From: Solen grandis
Taxonomy: Eukaryota; Mollusca; Bivalvia; Adapedonta; Solenidae
NCBI GenBank assembly: GCA_021229015.1
Contig: CM037789.1
Span: 43,514,377-43,578,376 of the forward strand
DNA length: 64,000 nucleotides
Reading direction: 5' to 3'
The translations under genes and the position numbers were made by a program. Numbering within the stretch: position 1 is the stretch's first letter; each line of letters begins with the position of its first letter. Positions 11,741 through 23,280 of the stretch are shown piece after piece. The notes under the pieces are model-generated. The model was given only the letters and a program-made list of their open reading frames with translations, made no database searches and was not told the DNA's origin.

Positions 11741-14145
11741 TCAGAATGCTGGTTTCATTTTATTTTTGTAAATAGTAAATAAATAAAGGTTAATTGAAAT
11801 AATATTTGATATCACAAAAAGAAAGGTCATCCAGCTGTATTCCAACCCGCAATACTCCTTTACAAAAGAGGCTATGTAGTGAAAATCCCAGTTAGCCTAC
11901 CAACTGAGCTTACTTCCCTGGATATGGTAAATTATTGGTTAATTCACCTGATGAATAGCCAGCCAAATGAAGGTTCATATATCTTCGAATGAATTGCGAT
12001 TGATTTGCTTACACATTTATTTTTTTGGTTACAGTTTATTATGCAACCACCATGAAATGGTGATGGGCATACAGCGTTACACCAGTCCTGTCCTGTCCAT
12101 GTGTGTGTGTTTTAGTATGTGTCTGTGTGTGTATGAAATCATTTCCCAGCTGTAACTTTGTTGTGTATGGTTGTCTTTTGAAAGAACTTGGCAGTAATTC
12201 TTAGGATTCCTGTCCTGTCCATGTGTGTGTGTTTTAGTATGTGTCTGTGTGTAAATAAGTCCTAAATATTTACGGGACACAATAATTGTATGTAGCATAA
12301 AAGCACAAAAGAACTATTTTCCCTGTGATGTTTCGCAACTTTCACTTTACCATGCGGAGGAGTATAGTTTCTTTCAATGCAAAGGTGGTTTGTACCTTAA
12401 CTTGGATGGTTGATGTGCAGGTTTCGGTTATTTAGTGGTGTTATAATGGTCCATATAGAAAGATTGAATTCCGATACAAATCTGTGTAACTTACTAATAA
12501 TCACATCAAGCTGTCTCAGATACATCAGGGGTTACCTCCAAGGGTTATTTGTTGCTCTATAGAATACTTATGTAGTTGCTCTATAGTATGTAATGTATGT
12601 ATACAGATAAGGAGCCACTGATTTGCATCTATAAATAGAAACTGTGCCATTGCTCAGTAGTACTAATCAAAGCGCTGATATTGCTTATAGAACAGTATTG
12701 TTGTTTATCAGAAAAAAAATTAATAAATGGTGGTCAAATTTTGCACAATGCCTATAATCCCGCTTTAACGTTGTGTTCAAATGGTCCTTACAAAAAATTA
12801 AAGATGAATGCACGATTTGTTTCAACAGACTGTTAACAATTAGCACTTTGCCACTCTTACTCTCCTTATTTCTATAGCCTACAATGAACAATCGTTTATT
12901 ATTTTAATATAAGTTAGATATTTGGCAAAAACTAAGTTACCCCGCATATCTGCAGCTTGACTTGAGACACACACAACTTCCGTGCCTTCAGCGCTTTGAT
13001 TAATGTAGTAATTGATACTAAATGTACTGGTTGGGGGCATAATCTACAAAAGTGTGAAAACTTACTGCAGCGATACTGATTTTTCGCACCCTCATGAGTG
13101 TGTCGGTATGTGTTGAGATAAACAATTAGTTTCAGGTGCGATTTTACCCTTGGGGACCAAAGAAATACATCAAGACATAAAAAATGTCGAGATTAGGATG
13201 GATTTTATATATATTTTAATAGTTGAGATAAGAATGGATTTTATATATTTTTTAATATAGAAGAAATTGGGACTTTCAATGTATGTCGAGATATGCTAAA
13301 TGTCGAGACTCACGATGTCGACAATGAGTCTCAACTGTTGTTTTATTAAAGTGACTTAAAACGAATTTTGATATTCAGATTTTATAAACGTTTTCATTTG
13401 TTTACCTAAAGTTTTTTTGTTTTTTTTTGATATATTGAATTTAAATCAGAAAAATGGATAAAAGTGTTAAATTTGCATATTTTTATCAAAAATTCAACAT
13501 ACCTGAAATTTCTATATTGAATAAAACACCTCTTAGTGAATTATATGTTTATTTTAAAGATTCATGTCAATAACCTATTGATAGTCAATCAATTTTAACT
13601 ATTTAAGCTGATTTATGGGATTGATTATCTTTAGAATTATTGATCATCATCAATTGTCTCATTTGTTTACTACATGTGTTTCTACAATGCTTTACTGATC
13701 TACACAATTGTCAACTTTGATCTTATTTTATGTTCCACCAACATGGCATATGCCTCTTCATTATGTTGTCACACTTCAGAAGTTCAACTGTGTCCACACA
13801 TGAAGGTTAATATGTTCAGTGCTGAAAAACAGCATATTTTGGATCATTTCAGCATTGTTCAACATACTTTTTCCTGAAACTATGTCAACTGTACCATCCA
13901 TTTTTAACACCTACAATAGGTACCATCTCACAATATTGCAGGTAATTGCTGTATTGGCCCATTTTTAAGGCACCAAATTTTACCCGTTTCTAGACACTGC
14001 AGACATTGACTGTAAAGATTAACTAGGTGTGCATATGATATATACAGAACAGTTTTTTTTTTTGCCATACATAGAACACAAATCATTTTCCCAGAATACT
14101 TTTGTCCTGTGTCCCTGTGAAATCTACCAGAGTATTTAATGTTCC
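11741..14145. other. Intergenic with a SINE head (11836-11925, minus), a 45-bp direct duplication (about 12083 and 12209) and small repeats
   Basis: On the minus strand 11836-11925 reads AAGCTCAGTTGGTAGG (box A) and GCGGGTTGGAATAC (box B-like). The phrase TCCTGTCCTGTCCATGTGTG and the following TTTTAGTATGTGTCTGTGTG occur twice, 126 bp apart. Around 13180-13330, GAATGGATTTTATATAT-type duplication and GTCGAGA motifs suggest a degraded DNA transposon end. No gene found. Confidence 0.45.
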
Positions 14146-15056
14146 TTTTTAGCTCACCTGAGCACAAAGTGCGCGGGGGAGGTATTGTGATCAGTCTTAG
14201 TCCGGTGTCTGTCGTGCGTCATCAACTTTTGCTTTAAACAACATCTCCTTCTAAACCCCTGAACAGATTTTGATGAAACTCATTAGGAATGATTATTGGA
14301 TGATACTGCATAAAAATAGCTAAAATCGTTGGTCCACCAACCAAGATGGCCGCCAGAGCTAAAGATAGAATAATCTTTAAACGACATCTCCTCCTAAATG
14401 TGAGCAGATTTTGATGAAATTTTACAGGAATGATCCTTAGGTGGCACTGAGCAAAAATGATTAAAATTGTTCCAGTCTGCCTACAAAGATGGCCAACAGA
14501 GCTAAAAATAGAAAAATCTGTAAACAACATTTCCTCCTAAAATGCTAAGCAAATTTTAATGAAACTCAATGGAATGATCATTGGGTTATACTGCACAAAC
14601 ATCATTCGGCTAAAATCATTCCGGTCTGCTGACCCAGATGGCAGTCAGAGCGTAAAATAGAATAATCTGTAAACATCATCTTCTCATAAACTTCTGAGTA
14701 GATTTTGATGAAATTTTACAGGAATGATCCATACGTGGTACTGAGCAAAATTAGCTTAAATCATTTCAACCAAAATGGCCGCCAGAGTCAAAAATAGAAA
14801 ATCTTTAAACAACATCTCCTTCTAAACCGTGAAACAATTTTTAATGAAACTCATTAGGAATGATCATTGGGTGGTACTGAGCAAAAATAGCTAAAATCAT
14901 ATATGTCTGCCTACCAAGATGGCCACCAGAACTAAAAATGAATAAGATGTAAATACTATATAATTTATTATGTGTATTTTTTTCCTTACTGCTGCATTTT
15001 CTCTCTAGCAGTTGAATTCAGGTGAGCGATTTAGGGCCATCATGGCCCTCTTGTTT
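14146..15056 (+). mobile_element. Helentron-like element, family A, both ends present
   Basis: The 5' end is TTTTTAGCTCACCTGAGCAC (from 14146). The 3' end has CAGGTGAGCGATTT, a hairpin AGGGCCA-TCA-TGGCCCT (15033-15049), then CTTGTTTT. The 5' GCTCACCTGA pairs with the 3' TCAGGTGAGC. The body is made of repeats around AACAACATCTCCTTCTAAAC, ATTTTGATGAAACTCATTAG and AAGATGGCCGCCAGAGCTAA, about five rounds. No open frame. Assignment to Helentron/Helitron2-type elements rests on the asymmetric ends. Confidence 0.7.
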
Positions 15057-15812
15057 TGAGAGGTGTGGTACATATTTTTAGAAAGTACAGGATTATGTCA
15101 ATAAATTGAAATTAAGGCCTTAACAGCAGCACATATTTTTAACCAGTTGGCCGTCAACTTTCTCTATCTTCAACTTCCTTTGTCTGGATGATAACTTTGT
15201 CATGCATTAAAATATTTTTTAATAAATACATAGAAATTGTTCAATATGCTAAGATAACAAGGATGCTGCATATATCATGCCAATGGGAGGATTGTTTAAG
15301 TAGGGTTGTAGATAAGATTGTTGAGCAAGGAGTGCCTGAGGTTTGAAACTTGGTTTGGCAGCACATTTTTCTCACCTGGCTGCTGGAATAAAACTTTTAT
15401 ATATTTTGATCACTATTCAATCTTTACTGAAATATTTACTTTTGTATGGAACTGCTAGCTTCCAGGAACTAACAGAAACAATGGAAAGAACTCATCATTA
15501 ACTCCATAAGGAAGCTCCTAGATTTAAAAAAAGGAGAGAAAAGGGAGAAAAATTCACTTCTGTAAAGCAGAGATAACAGTTTGAGTTTTGATTCTTTATT
15601 TCTTTCAATTGTGTGCATTTGGTGAGGAGAAATGAATGTCTTTGAGTTTTTTTTTAAAGGTAACTGATGTAACTCTTGTCTAGCAAGAGTAGACTTTATT
15701 TTGATATTCTGAAAGTGTAGATCAAGTTTATGATTTTGTCAGCTTCATGATGGGATTTTGGATGTTGTCAGTAACTATAGTGATATGACCTGTAATCAAT
15801 ATCAAAAATAAT
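15057..15812. other. Intergenic, nothing recognised
   Basis: AT-rich sequence between two mobile elements. It has no frame with a recognisable domain. The segment around 15310-15380 has a weak tRNA-like look (GAGGTTTGAAACTTGG) but lacks a convincing box A. Confidence 0.4.
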
Positions 15813-16429
15813 ATATACTACTCAAAGTTTGCTAAGCACCATCACTATTTTCCGGTAGCATTGCATGCTTAGACCAAGCGACTTTAAAGGCATGCTACAT
15901 TAATTTTTACATTAAAACAAATCTTGCTTTTATGCAGAAGTATTGTTTATGTACCAAACTTACTACCAGTTACAAGAAATAAGCTTTTCAGATCCTCAAT
16001 ACTGGGAATTAATCATAATTAGAATTTTGAGAAAACACCTTAAAATTTAAAGTCAGAAAAATTTCCCAGAACTTTGTCTTCAAATATTTCTGTTTTCTAA
16101 ATGGAATCTTTTAAGGATATTTGTGACGATGTTGGCCTGTTCATGGTCATTTTTTTCTGTATTGATCACAAGATTTAACTCCATTTATAAAATGCCATTT
16201 CTTGCAAAAAACACATTTTTGTGAATTTTTCAAATAATGACGGGAATTGGCTAAATCATTGTAACTCATTTTTGAGCCTCTTTTCTATCATTTTGACAAA
16301 AACTATGCGTAAAATTGATTGTCAGCTAACGCTTTCCTTTCAGGTACATAGCATTACATTCAGCATGTGTTTTCATGAGACTCTATGGGAAAATAGCGGG
16401 TGGTGCTTAGCAAACTTTGAGTAGTATAT
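15813..16429. mobile_element. 617-bp DNA-transposon-like element with perfect 29-bp terminal inverted repeats
   Basis: Bases 15813-15841 (starting ATATACTACTCAAAG) are the exact reverse complement of 16401-16429. The similarity continues inward after a small mismatch (CTATTTT on both sides). The ends sit in TA-rich context, compatible with a TA target as in Tc1/mariner-type MITEs, but the duplication cannot be separated from the palindromic termini. No transposase frame inside, so it is non-autonomous. Confidence 0.7.
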
Positions 16430-16724
16430 TAGATGATATTTGTATTTGTTATACAGGAATATATTAGTTGAAAATTTATATTTGTTATGCAGGAATGACT
16501 ATCAAACAGTAAGAAAACACAATTTCCCTAACATTTTATTTTCACCATCTAGGCTGCTGTATCAGATAATTTAATACAAGAAAAAGGATAAAAAAAATCC
16601 ATTATCACCAGCATCTTCCATGCTAACTGCAATGATGGTGTCATCACAACTTTCACATGTGTTGTTTCTCTTTTTATTTCTTTAATAAAAAAAAATCAAT
16701 GGTTTAAATTAAAAAGACTACTAC
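16430..16724. other. AT-rich spacer, nothing recognised
   Basis: Sequence between the TIR element and the G-rich array. No supported feature. Confidence 0.35.
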
Positions 16725-18117
16725 AGTGTTGGGGTGCTATCAGGATAATGTTCAAGGGTGGGTATCATAATGTCCCGTCTGGTGCCAGGATAATGTTAAA
16801 GGGTGGGGTATCAACTGTGGTTCTGATGTCAGGATAATGTTAAAGGGTGGGTATCATGCTGTGGTTCTGGTGTCCGGATAATGTTAAAGGGTGGGTATCA
16901 TAATGTCTGTCGGTGCAGGATAATGTTAAAGGGTGGGTATCATGCTGTGGTTCTGATGTCAGGATAATGTTCAAGGGTGGGTATATGCTGTGGGTCTGGT
17001 ATCAGGATAATGTTAAAGAGTGGGTATCATGCTGTGGGTCTGGTATCAGGATAATGTTAAAGGGTGGGGTATCATGCTGGGGTTTCTGGTACAGGATAAT
17101 GTTAAAGGGTGGGGTATCATGCTGTGGGTCTGGTATCAGGATAATGTTAAAGGGTGGGGTATCATCTGTGGGTCTGGTATCAGGATAATGTTAAAGAGTG
17201 GGGATCAGCTGGGGTTGGTATCAGGATAATTTAAAGGGGGGGTATCATGCTGTGGGGTCTGGTATCAGGATAATGTTCAAAGGGTGGGTATCAGCTGTGG
17301 GTCTGGTGTCAGGATAATGTTAAAGAGTGGGTATCATGTGTGGGTTCTGGTGTCAGGATAATGTTAAAGAGTGGGTATCATGCTGTGGTTCTGGTTTTCA
17401 AGATAATGTTAAAGCATGGGGTATCATGTGTGGTTCTGGTGTCAGGGATAATGTTCAAGGGTGGTATCAAATGTCTGTCTGGTGCCAGGATAATGTTAAA
17501 GGTTTTGGGGATCATTCTGTGGTTCTTGGTGTCAAGATAAGTTAAAGCATGGGGTATCATGCTGTGGTTCTGGTTCAGGATAATGTTCAAGGGTGGGGAT
17601 CATAATTTTCTGTCTGGTGCCAGGATAATGTTAAAGGGTGGGGTATCATTTCTGTGGTTCTGGTCCGGGTAATTTCAAGGGTGGTATCATAATGGTGTCT
17701 GGTGGCCAGGATATGTTAAAGGATGGGGTATCATTCTGTGGTTCTGATGTCGGATAATGTTTAAGGGTGGGTATCATAATTCTGTCGGTGCAGGATAATG
17801 TTAAAGGTTTGGGGTATCATGCTGTGGTCTGATGTCAGGATAATGTTCAAGGTGGGTATCATGCGTGGGTCTGGTATCAGGATAATGTTAAAGAGTGGGT
17901 ATCATGCGTGGGTCTGGGATCAGGAAAAATGTTAAAGAGTGGGTTTCATGCTTTTGGTCTGGTATCAGGATAATGTTAAAGGGTGGGGGATCAGCTGTGG
18001 TTTGGTTTTCAGATAATGTTAAAGGGTTTTGGGGATCATGCTGTGGGTCTGGTATCAGGATAATGTTAAAAGGGGTGGGGTATCATGCTGTGGGTCTGGT
18101 ATCGGAAAAAGTTAAGG
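16725..18117 (+). repeat. G-rich minisatellite, about 44-bp unit, running into an assembly gap
   Basis: Around 30 units built on GGATAATGTTAAAGGGTGGG, TATCATGCTGTGGTTCTGGT and GTCA, with many one- or two-base length differences in G and T runs. The array is cut by the N block at 18118, so its true length is unknown. The indel pattern is partly what noisy long-read consensus gives in G-rich tandem DNA. Open frames here are by-products. Confidence 0.9.
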
Positions 18118-18217
18118 NNNNNNNNNNNNNNNNNNNNNNNNNNNNNNNNNNNNNNNNNNNNNNNNNNNNNNNNNNNNNNNNNNNNNNNNNNNNNNNNNNN
18201 NNNNNNNNNNNNNNNNN
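18118..18217. other. Assembly gap (100 N)
   Basis: Exactly 100 N. A round number used as a placeholder, so the real distance is unknown. It truncates the G-rich array. Confidence 0.98.
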
Positions 18218-18252
18218 ATGAGAAACAAATCAGCTTACGAAGCTAATGGTGA

Positions 18253-19688
18253 TTTTTAGCTCACCTGAGCACAACGTGCTCATGGTGAGCTTTTGTGATC
18301 ACCTTTTGTCCATCGTGCGTGCGTTCGTCGTCGTCGTCAACAATTTCTTTAAACAACATCTCCTTCTAAACTACTCACTGGATTTTTATAAAACTTCACA
18401 GGAATGTTCATAATGGGGCCCTTTACCAAAGTTGTTAAAATTATTTTGATTGGTCAAAAATCTAGGTCACAGGAGCTAAAAATAGATTTTAAAAATGAAA
18501 ATTTTAAAAATCTTCTTCTCCGAAACCACAAGGCCTAGCCTTTTGATTTTTGGTATGTAGCATGATCTTATAACTCTCTACCAAGATTGTTCAAATTATG
18601 GCCCTGGGGTCAAAATTAGGCCTGCCCCAGGGGTCTACATAGATTTTTATATTAAAAAAATGCCAGATTTCACATTGTTTGCACTAAAGCATCTTTATTT
18701 CTTTAGCAATCATCTTCAAACTTTATTGCAATGTTTATTGCCATAATCTCAGGGCCAAGTTTAATTATTGCAGATATCGGCATATTAGGTCAGGAGTTAT
18801 GCCCCTTTGAATATCAAAAAAATGCCAGATTTCACATTGTTTGCACTCTAGCATCTTCATTTCTTAAGCAATCATCTTCAAACTTTATGACAATGTTTAT
18901 TACCATAATCTCAGGGCCAAGTTTGATTATGGCTGATATCGGCATATTAGATCAGGAGTTACGCCCCCTTTAATATTATAAAAAAGGCCAGATTTCACAT
19001 TGTTTGCACTATAACATCTTCATTTCTTAAGCAATCATCTTCAAACTTTATGCAATTTATACATAATCTCACGGCCAAGTTGATTTGGGATATCGCTATT
19101 AGGTCAGGAGTTATGCCCCTTTTTTATTATTAATAAAAAGCCAAATTTCACTTTGTTTGCACTCTAGCATCTTCATTTCTTAAGCAATCATCTTCAAACT
19201 TTATGACAATGTTTATTACTATAATCTCATGGCCAAGTTTGATTATGGCGGATATCGGCATTAGGTCAGGAGTTATGCCCCTTTTAATATTAAAAAATAT
19301 GGCAGATTTCACTTTTTTCATTAGCATCTTATTTCTAAGCAACATCTTCAAACTTTATTGCCCCAAAAAAGGCAGATTTCACCTTTTTTACATTTTAGCA
19401 TCTTCATTTCTCAAGCAACCATCTTCAAACTTTATGGTAATGTTCATTACCATAATGTCTTGACCAAGTTTGATTATGGCTGATATCGGCCTATTAGGTC
19501 AGGAATTATGTCCCTTTTAATGTTTAAATTTGTGTATTTAAAGCCATAATTTCTTAGTCAATTTTTAAATTTAACCCTCATGGATTATGTATTCAGTACA
19601 ACTATGCCATAATTTAGTAACATGTACAGGCAATGAAGGCAGTTTTTCTCAGGTGAGTGTCTTTAGGGCCATCTTGGCCCTCTTGTTT
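18253..19688 (+). mobile_element. Helentron-like element, family A, longest copy, with internal tandem monomers
   Basis: The 5' end TTTTTAGCTCACCTGAGCAC continues ACGTGCTCATGGTGAGCT, which folds into a hairpin. The 3' end is CTCAGGTGAGTGTCTTTAGG, GCCATCTTGGCCC, TCTTGTTTG (19649-19688). The first third carries AAACAACATCTCCTTCTAAA and CCGAAACCACAAGGCCTAG. The rest is a tandem block (18662-19530). No coding frame. The same two ends recur at 14146-15056 and 20636-21305. Confidence 0.72.
18662..19530 (+). repeat. Internal tandem array of about 163-bp monomers inside the family A element
   Basis: The phrase GCCAGATTTCACATTGTTTG (or a close variant) starts monomers at about 18662, 18825, 18988, 19139 and 19302, and again, truncated, at 19371. 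The first two intervals are 163 bp. Each monomer includes TTTCTTAAGCAATCATCTTC and TAGGTCAGGAGTTATGCCCC. The later monomers are shortened. Confidence 0.8.
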
Positions 19689-19731
19689 GTTATTTCCACA
19701 TTACTAGGGATTCTACTGTTGATAGGATACT

Positions 19732-19802
19732 ATGGTCCAGTGGCAGTGTACATGACTGTGGATGACAAGGTTGTGGGTTTGAACCCTGTTAGGGGCAAAA
19801 AT
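19732..19802 (+). repeat. tRNA-derived SINE head
   Basis: TGGTCCAGTGGCAGTG fits a pol III box A. GTGGGTTTGAACCCTG fits box B about 40 bases later. The tRNA fold is not intact and no mature tRNA is claimed. Confidence 0.5.
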
Positions 19803-19859
19803 CTTTTATTACCTTCCAGGGCCCAGGAACTGTCAAGAAGGTCTAGTATAAACTGCTAG

Positions 19860-20630
19860 GAGGGTTGTGTGAAACAATTTGGGACTTTAAAGAGATTCTG
19901 AACATCAAAAGATTCTGAACATCAAAAACTGCCCAAACTATGCAATGCCCCTTCAAGGCCCTTTTTTCAAGGCCTACATAACATCATGGGCTGAAATTTC
20001 TGTAAACAATGGAAGTGAAAAACATTCTTTTTGCAAAACCCATAAATATGGCACTAGAACAGACCTATTCCATAAAGTTATATGTATTAAAGGCCCATTA
20101 TATTTCATTTTGATACAATAATATTTAAAAGAAAATAAAATTAAAATATTGTGGACTAATGCAAATGGTGCATATTAATGTGCAAATATCTGCTGTAAAA
20201 TAATTAACAGTTAAACGCATTCAAAAAGTTTATCAAACTACGCCATTTAGTATTTTGTATGAATGTCAAAATGCTCTCATTGTTTATATTTTACATTTGT
20301 GATTATTCCTGCAGAGGTTCTGTAATTGGTAATAATTTGGATTTGAAAAACCGTTGCTGAATCACAGTTTATTTATCTGCTATGTCATCAATTTATGTAC
20401 TTGTGATTTGTTGATGGAAACATAAGAAAAGTCTATGGAAAACATCAGAAAATTGACGAAAATATATGGAATACGTAAATCAGATATTTTTGTAAACAAT
20501 TGCATGATCTTGAGTAAAAGATTCTTTCTTATCTATGCATTGTAGCAAGGTTGTCATCAGGGAGTATGCACATATTGCATCTCTTAAAAAATCTGTAACA
20601 CTTATTTTGCTTTCCTTTCTGAAGAATATA
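19860..20630. other. AT-rich intergenic stretch
   Basis: No gene, no repeated structure and no RNA signature seen. Confidence 0.4.
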
Positions 20631-20635
20631 CACTG

Positions 20636-21305
20636 TTTTTAGCTCACCTGAGCACAAAGTGCTCAAGGTGAGCTTTTGTGATCACCGTGTGTCTTTTGCC
20701 GTCTGTCGTGCATTTTAAACATCTCCTCTGAAATCACTTGACAGAACTGGATTAACTTGGCAGGGATGATCCTTTGGTGAACCTTCACAAAAGTTAAAAT
20801 AAAATTGATCCATGTAGAGCTCTGGTTGCCATGGCAAGGGAAAGAAAAAAAATATGTAAGCTATAAAATTCATCTCCTTCAAAACTACTGGCCAGATCTC
20901 AAAATGTTTTAATATACAGATGTTCCTTGGGTAACCTTCTTCCAAGATTGCTGGAATTATTCTGATCCGTTAAAAAAAGGTGGCCGCCAGGGGCAGGGAT
21001 AATTTGCCTTAAACGTATATAATGAAAACTTTAAAAGATATCTCCTCTGAAACCGCTGGACAGAATTTGATTAAACTTAGCAGGATGATCCTTGGGTGAA
21101 CCTTCACAAAAGTTGCTAAAATAAACTTGATCCATGTAGAACTCTGGTAGATATGGCAATGGAAAGAAAAAAAAATTAAAACTTTAAAAATCATCTCCTT
21201 CAAAAGTGAAAACTAGTGGTCAGATTTCAAAATTTTTAGTACAGATGTTCCTTGGGAAACCCTATACTCAGGTGAGAGATCCAGGGCATCTATGGCCCTC
21301 TTGTT
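20636..21305 (+). mobile_element. Helentron-like element, family A, compact copy with both ends
   Basis: Starts TTTTTAGCTCACCTGAGCAC and folds with AAGTGCTCAAGGTGAGCT. Ends CTCAGGTGAGAGATCCAGGG, CATCTATGGCCC, TCTTGTTTG. The body has two rounds of CATCTCCTCTGAAA, CTTGGCAGGGATGATCCTTT and CTTGATCCATGTAGA. No coding frame. Confidence 0.7.
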
Positions 21306-22003
21306 TGAAGATAATGATAAAAACAAAATCAGATATGCTAACCATGATCATGGACACTTATGGCAAAAGTCAGATGAAGAAAATCAGGGTATACGAGTGG
21401 TTCAGTGTCCTCAAAAATGATCCTTTTTACAATGTTGCCAAATGTCCAAGTGTATATGAAGTCAAGAAAATATGATGAAATTGTGAAGTTGTCTGAGATT
21501 CTGTAGGAGCACTTCAGGTAATGCTTTGACAAGTAGATCATGTGTATTATGCAAAAGCGAATATTTGGAAAAAGATGTAATTTTTAACAGGGTTGCTAAA
21601 TGCAACTCCCGTACATGGAAGCACACATTTCTGCATCAGACAACATTTTGGGCTATATTCATACTAAATTTACAAAGTGGAGATAAAGTTCCAAATTTTG
21701 TTTTCTGTCTTATCACTGAGTGGTGTTGATTCAACTAAAGTGTGTTAATAGTCAGTGCTGGAGATAATGTGTTAAGTAAACCATAATAAAAAAAGTTGAT
21801 GCTCACTTGAGTCAATCACAATTTGAACCATTACTGGCTGGAATTTCACCACTTTACCTGTAAGATATATACATTTTATATATAGCTACTACCTAAATAG
21901 TTAAGTTAGTAGGCAAGCATGTTATTTTGAAAGAAGTGCAACTTTACACTGTTACCTTATTGTTTCTTAAGCACTACAGTTTATATCTTGATCAGTCTCT
22001 CAT
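21306..22003. other. Intergenic, nothing recognised
   Basis: Short overlapping frames without domain features. AT-rich. No supported feature. Confidence 0.35.
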
Positions 22004-22384
22004 TTATTTAATACATGGGTATGTTGCATTGCCAAAGCATTCAAAGCATTTCTCAGCTTTTTCCTGTATTTTGGTAGTAAAAATTTGAAACAAAACAGAT
22101 TGTTTAGGCGCAACAACACACCCTAGACTGATCTTGGTAATTGGTATTATATGTGTGGCATAACTGGTAGTCATAAAGGAAGAAGTGACACTTTTTCTGT
22201 TAAATGTGTTAAATACATATGGATGGCAGAAACAGGAAGTATCTAGCCAATGATGTTCTGTAACAGGACCCTTCAGGCAGAATCTTGGGAATTTTATGAA
22301 TCTCTCACAGATGGTGCAGTAGTTATATTGGGGCAAGTTACTGAAAAAGTGTTGAACTCTGCATCCATATGCTTTAATGGTCAC
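22004..22384 (-). CDS. Doubtful cysteine-rich reading frame, possible single exon
   Basis: A minus-strand frame of 126 codons ends with TAA. It has no ATG at its start but extends upstream to a possible splice acceptor (TTTTATTTAG, about 22397). It contains paired cysteines (YNYCTICERF, DTSCFCHPYV, ISLGCVVAP, AEKCFECFGN). Spacing of C-x-C and a later G-C-x-x-x-P is loosely like the C-terminal half of IL-17-type cytokines, but the middle of that family's pattern is missing. One or more frames of this length are expected by chance in 64 kb of AT-rich DNA. I therefore do not assign a function. Confidence 0.22.
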   Translation of the reverse strand: MTIKAYGCRVQHFFSNLPQYNYCTICERFIKFPRFCLKGPVTEHHWLDTSCFCHPYVFNTFNRKSVTSSFMTTSYATHIIPITKISLGCVVAPKQSVLFQIFTTKIQEKAEKCFECFGNATYPCIK

Positions 22385-22682
22385 TGTGTTGAACTAAATA
22401 AAATTTCCTTTTAAAAGGAAGGCTTGCCCAGTTTATTATTAGCTGGTCTATCCAAAGCATGTGTTGCGTAACCAACTGATTTGTTCAAGTCTTGGCCCCA
22501 GTATCATAACCAAGTACCGTTGAATGGATTTATCTGTAAAATTTGAATTTAGCTTTCAAGAATGTTTGGCACATGCTTGCCAGTGTTGTTAAATACTGTG
22601 TGTCATATATGAATAGATTCCATCAGTAGTTTTATCCAGATTTTTTTCCAAAGAATTATGTGTTGATTGCTGCATATGGTAA

Positions 22683-23089
22683 ATGACAAACCAAACTCTG
22701 AAGGCCAATACAATAGTTGGGCTAATAATAATCAATGGTTTCCTGTTATGTATGTTAAAAATCAAAGCAGAGTACCAGAATAAGCAGTCAATTGCTGATC
22801 ACAGGGGCTCGAAGTTGCACTGGGAAAAATCGTATTGCCCCATGGAACTTCAAGCCTCTGTGTTTTCACGTGTTCAGTAAATGTCACAGTCTCTATACAT
22901 AGATTACAGCAATTTTATGGAAACCCTCATATGACGTTTACACAAATGGATAATCTCAGCTATCTGCCAAATGCAACTTGTCCAAAATGTTACAAGAACA
23001 ATGATAAGGGAATCACAACATGGCCCCAAGCCAATAAAGTTATCAAAAACTCACACCATAAAATAAGAGGCAACAAGAAAGAGTTGTAA
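22683..23089 (+). pseudogene. Possible small secreted-protein reading frame, broken by a frameshift
   Basis: From ATG at 22683 a 65-codon frame begins with a signal-peptide-like segment (NTIVGLIIINGFLLCMLKI) and stops at 22880. An overlapping frame offset by one or two bases continues to a stop at 23089 and includes NLSYLPNATCPKCYKNN. If the two were one protein it would be about 135 residues: a leader, then a short cysteine-containing chain with N-glycosylation-like sites. The frame change falls between about 22835 and 22880. There is no family match. It could equally be chance open sequence. Confidence 0.25.
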
Positions 23090-23280
23090 AGTGTTTCACA
23101 ATGAAGAAAAATAATGTTTTTTTTGCAATTAGAGATTTAATGAATTCTACAAATTAAGATTTATTACTATCATGTCATGATTATTATTTTGTTATACACA
23201 ATCATTTGAAAAAAATGTTATTTTGCAAGCCCACTGGAATAGGGTGACAACTGTTTTAATGTGATTATGAGATGAGAGAA

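Noticed and set aside
12077..12298. His/Thr-rich minus-strand frame
   Set aside because: Derived from GT-rich duplicated sequence at 12083 and 12209.
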